Shown: positions 57,262-64,000 of the stretch, one piece after another
Layout of the letters: each line of letters opens with the position of its first letter
Position numbering within the stretch: the stretch's first letter is position 1
Origin: Kocuria carniphila
GTDB taxonomy: Bacteria; Actinomycetota; Actinomycetes; Actinomycetales; Micrococcaceae
Assembly: GCF_004136555.1 (NCBI RefSeq)
Contig: NZ_NOIT01000005.1
Coordinates: 116,496-180,495, forward strand
DNA: 64,000 bases
Direction: 5' to 3'
Translations under genes and position numbers: made by a program
Notes under the pieces: model-generated
What the model was told of the DNA's origin: nothing
What the model saw: the letters and a program-made list of their open reading frames with translations, nothing else
Databases searched by the model: none

Positions 57262-59645
57262 GAAACGGTGGACCCATGAGAAACCAGACCAAACAGCTCA
57301 TCCTGGACCGTGGCTTTCCCACGAGTTATGACAAGTCGATCTCGGGCAAGGTCAGCGCCACTCTCGAAAAGTTGTTTAAAGACACGACCACCAATGGTCT
57401 GCACCTTGAGCCGATTCAGAACAGCGCGGATGACCGTGTTCGCACGGCCCGTGTGGATGATTTCCACCGGATGGTGCTCTTTGATCTGGGCGACTGGCTG
57501 TTGCTGTACGGCGTTTATGCGCACGACCAAGCCTATGTGGTGGCGAGCAAGGCGTACGCACGTGTGAATCCCACCAGCGGTGCAGCAGAAATTCGCGAGA
57601 CCGAACCCTCTGAAGGTCAAAGCGGTAGCCGATACACGGACTCCGAGCTCAAGGCATTGGTCGAAGCTCGAGCTGCCGAGATGCTGGCGGCCCATCAAGG
57701 GGAAGGTGAGCAGGCGGCGTCGTCGGCGGCTGAAGAAACCGCCGAGGCAGCCGAAGCGACCGCGCCGGCACCAGCGCCGAATCCTCTGGCCAGTTTTGAA
57801 GCCGAGGAACTCATGGAGCAGCTTGGCATCGAGGAAGCCGTTGCCGTGTATGCCTCACGGGCTCCCTTGGAGGAACAGCTGCTGAGCTTCCTGGAACGTG
57901 TGGGTGGATGGCAGTCTGATGCTTTGCTCGATTTGGCAATCGGTAAGCCACTCGAAGAGGTCCGCGGCAAATTTGCGGTGGACTTTGGCGATGAATCAGT
58001 GGGCGGCACGGAAGTGGGTGTGCCATCCGATACTGAGGCTGTGGTTCGGGCCGCTACCGCGAAGCGGGCGGCGTCTCAGTTCCACCTCATCGAAGACGAT
58101 GAGGCCTTGGAGAAGGCCCTGACGAGCGGGGACTTTGAGGCGTGGCGGTTGTTCCTGCACCCCGACCAGCAAGAGTACGTGGACAAGAAGACCACCGGAC
58201 CGTTCCGCCTGTCTGGTGGTGCAGGCACGGGTAAGACCGTGGTGCTGGTGCACCGTGCCGTGCGTCTGTCTCGAGAGAACCCCGAAGCTCGGATTCTGGT
58301 GGTGACGTACACCCGAAATCTCGTGGAGATGATCGCGGATCAGATCAAATCCTTGGGTCCGGATGTTCGTATGGCCAAGAACCTGGGTGAGCCCGGAATC
58401 AGCGTGCTCACCCTGGACCAGGTGGCGCACCGAGTGCTGAGTGATGCGGCCGGGAATGAGTCCCTGCCCAAGGCCATGGAGCGAGTGCTTGGTTGGGGAA
58501 TCCGGCGGAAGCCTGACTTCCGCAGCGGCGGTTCATACGGGAGCAGCCCGTGGGAGGACGCGATCGACGCTGCGGGAAGTGACCTGCCTGAATCTCTCCG
58601 AGTGGTTCCCTTTTTCGAATCCGAATACCAGGAGGTCATTCTCCCGGGTGAGATCACCGAAGAGATTGACTACCTGCGAGCCCCTCGAAGTGGCCGCGGA
58701 TCCCGGCTGGGGCGTAAGCAGCGCCGTGCCGTGTGGCAGGGGATCAAGCAGTACCGAGACGACGGGTTGGCATCCCAGTCAGTCGATTGGGACGAGGCCG
58801 CGGCTGTCGCGGCAGCCCTTCTGACCGGTGATTCTGGCGCTCCAGTTGCGGACCACGTGCTGATCGATGAGGGGCAGGACTTCACCCCCACTCGGTGGAA
58901 ACTTGCGCGGGCTGTCGTGGCTTCTGGGCCAGATGACCTGTTCATTGCCGAGGACTCAAACCAGCGCATTTACGGCAACCGGATCGTGCTGGGGCATTAC
59001 GGGATCAAGATCGTTGGCCGTTCCCGGCGGCTCCGGCTGAATTACCGCACTACCGAGCAGAATCTGCAGCTGGCGCTCCAGGTGCTCGCTGGTGGTTCGT
59101 ACGACCTGGACGAGGTCGAGGGAGATCAGCCCGAGCAGTCCACGGAGCAGAGCCAAGATCGGTACATCTCCAGTCGTTCGGGCCCGCAGCCTCTCCTCTT
59201 GCCAGCCGAGGATCTCGGCCAAGAGTACGACCAAGTCGCGCGACTGCTGAACGGGTGGGTCGCCGAGCTGGAAGATTCTGGTCTTCAAGCGAACACCCTC
59301 GGAGTGCTTACGCGCACCAAGAAGCAGCGTGATGCCGTGGTTCAGGCCATGGGTGAGCGAGGTGTGGAAGTTGCCCCGGTCGATAAGCAGGATGCTCCGG
59401 CGGGAACGCCCGCCGTTATGACGCTCCACCGAGCCAAGGGGACGGAGTTCTCACGCGTGGTGCTCTTCGGGGTGAGCGAGGGAGCGATTCCGAAGTTCTT
59501 CCAGGGGAGTGATTACGACGACCAGGCCCGCGAGGACAGCAGCCTGCGGGAGCGTTCACTGCTGTACGTAGGCGCGACGCGTGCGCGCGACATGTTGGCG
59601 ATTTCGTGGAGTCGGCAGGCTAGTCCGTATTTGCCGGTAGTGTAA
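57258..59645 (+). CDS. UvrD/Rep-type helicase with RelE/ParE-like N-terminal domain
   Basis: 795 residues from ATG 57258 (ATGA overlap); ATG 57276 is an alternative. Residues about 25-105 (GLHLEPIQNSADDRVRTARV, FHRMVLFDLGDWLLLYGVYAHDQAY) resemble the RelE/ParE toxin fold. An Ala/Glu-rich linker follows (about 140-190). Superfamily 1 motifs: GGAGTGKT near 320, LIDEGQDFTPTRW near 535, ED-SNQRIYGN, RLRLNYRT, TLHRAKGTEFSRVV and LYVGATRARDML. No nuclease domain seen. It is the last gene of the operon, where DISARM normally has the PLD protein DrmC. Confidence 0.82.
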   Translation: MRNGGPMRNQTKQLILDRGFPTSYDKSISGKVSATLEKLFKDTTTNGLHLEPIQNSADDRVRTARVDDFHRMVLFDLGDWLLLYGVYAHDQAYVVASKAYARVNPTSGAAEIRETEPSEGQSGSRYTDSELKALVEARAAEMLAAHQGEGEQAASSAAEETAEAAEATAPAPAPNPLASFEAEELMEQLGIEEAVAVYASRAPLEEQLLSFLERVGGWQSDALLDLAIGKPLEEVRGKFAVDFGDESVGGTEVGVPSDTEAVVRAATAKRAASQFHLIEDDEALEKALTSGDFEAWRLFLHPDQQEYVDKKTTGPFRLSGGAGTGKTVVLVHRAVRLSRENPEARILVVTYTRNLVEMIADQIKSLGPDVRMAKNLGEPGISVLTLDQVAHRVLSDAAGNESLPKAMERVLGWGIRRKPDFRSGGSYGSSPWEDAIDAAGSDLPESLRVVPFFESEYQEVILPGEITEEIDYLRAPRSGRGSRLGRKQRRAVWQGIKQYRDDGLASQSVDWDEAAAVAAALLTGDSGAPVADHVLIDEGQDFTPTRWKLARAVVASGPDDLFIAEDSNQRIYGNRIVLGHYGIKIVGRSRRLRLNYRTTEQNLQLALQVLAGGSYDLDEVEGDQPEQSTEQSQDRYISSRSGPQPLLLPAEDLGQEYDQVARLLNGWVAELEDSGLQANTLGVLTRTKKQRDAVVQAMGERGVEVAPVDKQDAPAGTPAVMTLHRAKGTEFSRVVLFGVSEGAIPKFFQGSDYDDQAREDSSLRERSLLYVGATRARDMLAISWSRQASPYLPVV

Positions 59646-59694
59646 CGACCTCGTTATTCAGGCAGTGGAATTGGCGACTAGTTAGGAATTTGAC

Positions 59695-60366
59695 ATGGTG
59701 AGGGCAGAATCGAATTTTTCAGAATTTCCCAAAATGGCCGATGATGCAATTAATGTGTCCGTAATGGTGCAGTCAGGGTTGGGGAACTCTGCCGCGTGGG
59801 AGCGCAGCCTTTGTGATGCGATAGAGAAGATGGGTTATAAAACCCATGTCACACCCTTCGGTGGTAAGGGTGCGGCGGCGGGCGGTGATCTATCCATTTT
59901 TGAGATGATTCGTATGGGTTTCGAAATTGGTGGAGGGGTAGGATTATTGGCTCATATCGAAAGTCGCATTAAGGCACGAAAAAATAAAAAAGTTGACGAA
60001 GGGGTACTTGATGGAGCCTCTGAGGTAAAAATCCTGCAAATTGATCTCGTAATTCCTCGGTGTGCAGAAAATAGTTCTAAAAATCACTTGACGCTGAGGG
60101 ATTTGATTGCGACGTTGCCAGGGGTGAGGGAAGCCATTGATGATTTCCCGGGCCGATATTTAGTGAATTTATCTGCTCCCGTTGATTCTGGTGGTGGAGT
60201 AGCGATCAATTATCTTGAACGGGGTGACTTGGAAGGGCGCGCGCTCGATCGAATCAGCAGTTTAATCGATGCTTCGGCTGGAAATGACCAGCTTTTGATG
60301 ACAAGAGGATCTGATCTCCGGAATTTCTTCTGGAAGCCTGTCTGGGTTCATGCTGAAAGACAGTGA
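59695..60366 (+). CDS. AT-rich hypothetical gene behind the defence operon
   Basis: 223 residues from ATG 59695 (AGGA eight bases upstream); ATG 59734 is possible. Residues about 63-85 are moderately hydrophobic (LSIFEMIRMGFEIGGGVGLLAHI) and Gly-rich, perhaps a membrane-active or amphipathic segment, followed by a basic KARKNKK. The rest is mixed alpha/beta with no known motif. Codon use is clearly AT-richer than in the operon 49 bases upstream. It could be an effector or passenger; I do not recognise it. Confidence 0.55.
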   Translation: MVRAESNFSEFPKMADDAINVSVMVQSGLGNSAAWERSLCDAIEKMGYKTHVTPFGGKGAAAGGDLSIFEMIRMGFEIGGGVGLLAHIESRIKARKNKKVDEGVLDGASEVKILQIDLVIPRCAENSSKNHLTLRDLIATLPGVREAIDDFPGRYLVNLSAPVDSGGGVAINYLERGDLEGRALDRISSLIDASAGNDQLLMTRGSDLRNFFWKPVWVHAERQ

Positions 60367-60397
60367 GCTGTTAGGCGCGGGGCAATTCAGATCACCA

Positions 60398-60697
60398 CTA
60401 CACCCTCTCCTGAAATGAGCTACTTTCGGCTGCAGATGTTGTTGAATACGAAGTTGATTCATTTTTGAGGTTCGGAAATGTGCTGAATAGAACGTTCAAG
60501 AGTTCGCCGGCCATCGCCTCATCCAGCTGCAACGTCTGACTGCTCTTCATCGCACTGGCGCGGTCATCTGAACCGAAAGTGGTCAAGTGCAGCAGTGGCC
60601 CGTCTTCGGAGGTGACCACTTGGTAGTGGCAGTCCACCGTGGTGGGGTGAGGTCGAACGTTCTGTGTGCCCTTTTCGAGGGACCGTACTCTCGCCAT
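60398..60697 (-). CDS. Small conserved protein found near restriction systems
   Basis: 99 residues from ATG 60697, chosen for its strong GGAGGT ribosome site; an in-frame ATG at 60733 lies in the hairpin. The pattern MARVRSLEKGTQNVRPHPTT, DCHYQVVTSEDGPLLHLTTFGSD and SSQTLQLDEAMAGELLNVL is one I recall as a small family of unknown function beside restriction-type genes. The single-domain protein has no catalytic motif I can name. It lies downstream of the giant helicase on the minus strand, separated by a hairpin. Confidence 0.65.
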   Translation of the reverse strand: MARVRSLEKGTQNVRPHPTTVDCHYQVVTSEDGPLLHLTTFGSDDRASAMKSSQTLQLDEAMAGELLNVLFSTFPNLKNESTSYSTTSAAESSSFQERV

Positions 60698-60716
60698 GAT
60701 TACCTCCGTGCGAAGT

Positions 60717-60756
60717 GTGTAGACCGCGGCCATCCCGCTCGAACCGCGGTCTACAC
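60717..60756 (-). terminator. Perfect 13-bp hairpin between two minus-strand genes
   Basis: GTGTAGACCGCGG (60717-60729) and its exact complement (60744-60756) flank a 14-base loop. It lies 11 bases after the helicase stop (60767) and 20 bases before the start of the small gene. It has no T run, so it may be a partial terminator, a transcript processing site or an operator. Confidence 0.65.
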
Positions 60757-60766
60757 AATGGTGGAT

Positions 60767-63700
60767 TTACGCCAAACGATATAGGTCATTGACGACGAAG
60801 ATCTTGCCCTGTCGTTCCAAAGACTCAAAAGCTGCCCTGTAGGCCTGGGCGATGACGCTTCCGGTCCTGTTGTACCCGAACAAGCGATTTAGCCCACGCT
60901 TGATGTGATCCTCCGTGCAGATCCCATTTGACTCGTGGAGGACGAGCATCACAGCATTCTCAATCTCCTGCGGGACGATTTCGTCGGCCGGGCGGCTCTC
61001 TCCACCGTTCTCCGTTGTGCGTACGAGATTCCACGTGGCAGGGTCCGCACCGTCGGGCCAATAGCACTTACCCAGTCTTGTCTTGGTGCTTGTGACATGG
61101 CTGGGCAGACACCGCAAAATCTGGTCGCGCCGCGGTCCTTTAATGCGCTGCATACCGAATCTGGCCGCGATGTTGCTGGTGAGCCGGTCTGCAAGCACAG
61201 GACCCTCAGCTTGGATCACTTCCAGGAGGAGTTCTCGGACAAGTTCGCGGTTCGCCTTTAGTGACAGCTCCTCGAGGGTTTTCCTGTCCCCGACCAACCC
61301 CTTACTAGCGGCGTGGAATGGCTCTGTGTGGACGAGCTCAGGGGAACGAACAGTCGCTGGCGGAGCTACGGATTGCACCCGTTCAGTGACCTGAACCGTC
61401 TCTCGTTGTTGGGGCTCAGGTACTACTTCGGTAGCCTCCTCTCGCGTGACAAGATTCTGCACTGCGTTCACGGTTTGCTGAGCCGGCTGAGTCACCGTTG
61501 CCACGGTTTCAGCCACATCTTCAACTCTCGGCTGCTCCTCAGGGGAAGGCACAGTCTCTCGGAGCCGCTCTTCGGCCTGATCCATCTTGTGTCGGATCGC
61601 CCGCAAAGAACCGTCTCGATCCATCCACCAGCTGGGCAGCCAAACCTGGAGGACCTCAGCCCAGCCCATTCGGGTGAGTACCTGGGCAGGTACGGAATCG
61701 CGATCGGAGACAATGGCCCTTGCTGCCCAACGGGGGCTGTCCAGCATGAGGGCGAACCACTGTTCTGAGTCGGGATCCTTGACAGCCAGATCCACCTGGA
61801 ACTTGGACATGCCAAATTCCTCGTGAACCTCTAGTCCTTCGTCGCGAAGTGCCTGGGCAATATCCTGCCGGTGTAGCTCAGTGGTGTGCTTATCGGACAG
61901 CAGGGAAGAAGCATCCGAGTGTTCCCGGGCGAAGGTCAGGTATTCACGCAGGTGCTTCATACCCTCTGACTTGGTCCGGTTGAGATCAATGTGTTCCGGA
62001 GTGAAAGAGGCGTAGATGACCACTTCACGCCGTGCGCGGGTGATTGCCACGTTGAGCCGGCGATGGCCACCCTCAGCAGAAACCGGTCCAAATTGAAGCC
62101 GCAACCTACCTGTTTCCGGATCCGGGGAGAAGGCCAGGGAGAACAAGATGACGTCACGCTCATCACCCTGCATGTTCTCCAAGTTCTTCACGATCAAGGG
62201 GTCCTCTTCACGTGCCATGGCCACGCGAATCGCCTCATCCGGCAGGTCTTCCAGCAGATCCTGAATCAAGGTCTGCTGCTGGATGTTGAAGGTGACCACA
62301 CCAATGGAGGCTTCGGGATCTGCCTCGAGGCGGCGTCGAACGTCGTCGACAATGAGGTTTGCTTCGACCTGGTTGGTGCGTGTTGCTTTCCTGTCGCCGC
62401 CGTCGAAATGGCCATTGGCCTGAACCAAACGAATTCCGTAACCGGGCCGGTCAATGGGAGGCGCGGGGAAGGTAGACAAATCCCCTTGGTAGTAGCGGCG
62501 GTTCGAGTAGGCAATGAGCGATTCGTCTGCGCTTCGGTAATGCCAGGTGAGCATCTTCCGATCGAGATTAGCGCTGACCGCTTCAGACAGGATGGACTCC
62601 TGATCGCTGGCAACCAGACCCTCGGTAGAAGCGGACTCGTCATCATCCGAGCCGCTCGACGCGAACATGGACGACGGCGGCATCTGTTGGGAATCGCCCA
62701 CGATCACCACGGAACGTGCTCGAGCCATTGAACCGATGGCATCAGCTACGCGAATCTGTGACGCCTCATCGAAGATGACGATGTCGAATTCAACCGACCC
62801 AATGGGCAGGTTCTTTGCCACGCTCGCCGGGCTCATGAGCATGCAGGGAGTCAGATCGAGTACCGCGCCTTCGGATGACTCGATCATCTGGCGGATGCTG
62901 CCGCCTCGTTTGCGATCGATTTCGCGACGGAGCTGGATCTGCTGAGGCGTGGGGTTGGCCTTGTTGAGGCCACGTTCTCGCAGTAACTTGGCCGGGAGCT
63001 CTGTCCGGAGGTTGGAGCGTACTCGATCGCTCAGAGAGATGTACTGGTCGACCCGCTTGGAACGGTTCTCTGGATCGAATCGTGCAAGATCGGTCTCATC
63101 CAGCTGTGTAGAAAGCTGTTCACGAGCTGCCTGTAGCCGAACCTTGGCTGAGAGATCTCTGGCCGAGGCTCGCCCGTGCCACAGGTCCGCCGTCAGAGTG
63201 GCGAAGCCTTGACTCTCGAGCTCATCTATCGCCGCCTGGGCCTTTTGGAATCTCCTGAGCCCGGCGGTGCGACCCCGTTCGGCCTGGTCACGCCACTGCG
63301 GAGCAGCGTGATCAATGGCGGTCGGGAGGTCCTGTCCCGCTTGCCAGCGATTCAGTGTCTCCGGGGTGGCTCCCAGCGCCTGAACGAGAGCATTCCAAGC
63401 GTGGGTGTACTGGCCTACGTCGACTCGCATGCCGCCGCGGATGATTGCGTTCAGGTCTTCGTCGGAGAATTCTTGGCGCACTTCTCCAACGGCCTTGGAC
63501 TTTTCAAGGACGTCTGCTGGAAGACCAGAGGTTCGTGGATTGCGTACGGTCCACCTGATGCCGGCTGGCAGCAAACGCTCACCCGTGGCATCGAGTGCCC
63601 GTGCGCGTTGTTGGACCCAGTCCACGTGGTTGAGGAAGACCTTGGGGTCACCCACGAGGCCAATCGAGGCAGGCAAGAGTAGCCGCTCGATATCCTGCTG

Positions 63701-64000
63701 AACGGCCTCCTGAGCTCGCTTGCGTCCAAGGACCTTTCGGGAAGCCTCGTTCAGTTTTTCCTGCAGCAATCCCGGATTGGCGCTCCAGGCTTCAGGGCGG
63801 AACGCTTCGACAAGATTTCCGTAGTCAAAGATGAACTGGTTGACCTCGGTGACGAAGGACTGCATTTCCTCTGCCCAGTGAGGGGAGCGTGACCAGACTT
63901 CCCGGTGGTGTTCGACGGGCATGTGAATCGCCCCGGGTTTAATGGAGACATCGTTAACCCGGAAGGATGGGCGGCATGGTCGCACCACGGAAGTACCCCG
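60767..64000 (-). CDS. Superfamily 1 helicase with MTES_1575-type nuclease and DUF3320 domain (N-terminus outside window)
   Basis: At least 1077 residues; the frame is still open at the window edge and the Walker A motif is not in view, so the start lies beyond 64000. Visible: IVIFDEASQIRVADAIG and VVIVGDSQQMPPSS (motifs II and III), QGDERDVILFSLAFSPD, and NVAITRARREVVIYAS. Next a nuclease-like module GLEVHEEFGMSKFQVDLAVKDP and ALMLDSPRWAARAIVSDRD, as in the MTES_1575 endonuclease group, then the C-terminal DUF3320 domain. Such DUF4011-type proteins are common in defence islands. The usual acidic IECDG is LMLDS here, so nuclease activity is uncertain. Confidence 0.85.
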   Translation of the reverse strand, partial: RGTSVVRPCRPSFRVNDVSIKPGAIHMPVEHHREVWSRSPHWAEEMQSFVTEVNQFIFDYGNLVEAFRPEAWSANPGLLQEKLNEASRKVLGRKRAQEAVQQDIERLLLPASIGLVGDPKVFLNHVDWVQQRARALDATGERLLPAGIRWTVRNPRTSGLPADVLEKSKAVGEVRQEFSDEDLNAIIRGGMRVDVGQYTHAWNALVQALGATPETLNRWQAGQDLPTAIDHAAPQWRDQAERGRTAGLRRFQKAQAAIDELESQGFATLTADLWHGRASARDLSAKVRLQAAREQLSTQLDETDLARFDPENRSKRVDQYISLSDRVRSNLRTELPAKLLRERGLNKANPTPQQIQLRREIDRKRGGSIRQMIESSEGAVLDLTPCMLMSPASVAKNLPIGSVEFDIVIFDEASQIRVADAIGSMARARSVVIVGDSQQMPPSSMFASSGSDDDESASTEGLVASDQESILSEAVSANLDRKMLTWHYRSADESLIAYSNRRYYQGDLSTFPAPPIDRPGYGIRLVQANGHFDGGDRKATRTNQVEANLIVDDVRRRLEADPEASIGVVTFNIQQQTLIQDLLEDLPDEAIRVAMAREEDPLIVKNLENMQGDERDVILFSLAFSPDPETGRLRLQFGPVSAEGGHRRLNVAITRARREVVIYASFTPEHIDLNRTKSEGMKHLREYLTFAREHSDASSLLSDKHTTELHRQDIAQALRDEGLEVHEEFGMSKFQVDLAVKDPDSEQWFALMLDSPRWAARAIVSDRDSVPAQVLTRMGWAEVLQVWLPSWWMDRDGSLRAIRHKMDQAEERLRETVPSPEEQPRVEDVAETVATVTQPAQQTVNAVQNLVTREEATEVVPEPQQRETVQVTERVQSVAPPATVRSPELVHTEPFHAASKGLVGDRKTLEELSLKANRELVRELLLEVIQAEGPVLADRLTSNIAARFGMQRIKGPRRDQILRCLPSHVTSTKTRLGKCYWPDGADPATWNLVRTTENGGESRPADEIVPQEIENAVMLVLHESNGICTEDHIKRGLNRLFGYNRTGSVIAQAYRAAFESLERQGKIFVVNDLYRLA

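Overview
The window is a piece of a high-GC Gram-positive (actinobacterial, most likely Micrococcales) chromosome. Pointers are the GC-rich third codon positions, many GTG starts, stop/start overlaps of the ATGA and TGATG type, a mycothiol-type maleylpyruvate-isomerase/DinB-like protein, Ohr/OhrR, and a dimethylglycine oxidase that reads almost residue for residue like the Arthrobacter enzyme. No rRNA, tRNA, CRISPR array or prophage was seen.

Region 1 (1-19400) is ordinary accessory and housekeeping content: two RibD/DHFR-family reductases, a DUF805 membrane protein, a MarR regulator behind a 22-bp palindrome, DinB-like proteins, a membrane-anchored alpha/beta hydrolase broken by one in-frame TGA, TetR and MmyB-type regulators, an SDR, DoxX, Ohr with divergent OhrR, and two small antibiotic-related loci. 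One is a LysR regulator with a class A beta-lactamase-like hydrolase facing a MecA-like penicillin-binding lipoprotein. The other is an Erm 23S rRNA methyltransferase preceded by a 12-codon leader peptide and competing hairpins, a textbook-looking attenuator.

Region 2 (18700-34408) is a complete glycine betaine to glycine module. BCCT transporter imports betaine; Rieske oxygenase with separate Rieske ferredoxin and FAD reductase removes the first methyl; dimethylglycine oxidase removes the second; heterotetrameric sarcosine oxidase SoxBDAG removes the third; PurU releases formate from 10-formyl-THF. A GntR regulator sits divergent to dmg and an IclR regulator sits next to the ferredoxin, with repeated operator-like motifs.

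Region 3 (34409-42326) is mixed: a DUF3800-like remnant, a GyrI-like/MerR pair, an IS481-type transposase killed by an amber codon, an FAD monooxygenase, a DUF2945 protein, a spermidine-synthase-like methyltransferase and an MFS transporter.

Region 4 (42327-64000) is a defence island. A tight four-gene, 16.5-kb operon encodes a DrmD-like SNF2 helicase, a 1585-residue Eco57I/PglX-like adenine methyltransferase, a 2169-residue YprA/DruE-like helicase with DUF1998/MZB region and a C-terminal PD-(D/E)XK-like nuclease motif, and a UvrD-type helicase whose N-terminus resembles a RelE/ParE toxin fold. It looks like a DISARM-related system in which DrmA and DrmB functions are one chain and DrmC is replaced. 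AT-richer small genes (42484-42969 and 59695-60366) flank it, and a convergent DUF3320/MTES_1575-type helicase-nuclease runs off the right edge with a small companion gene.
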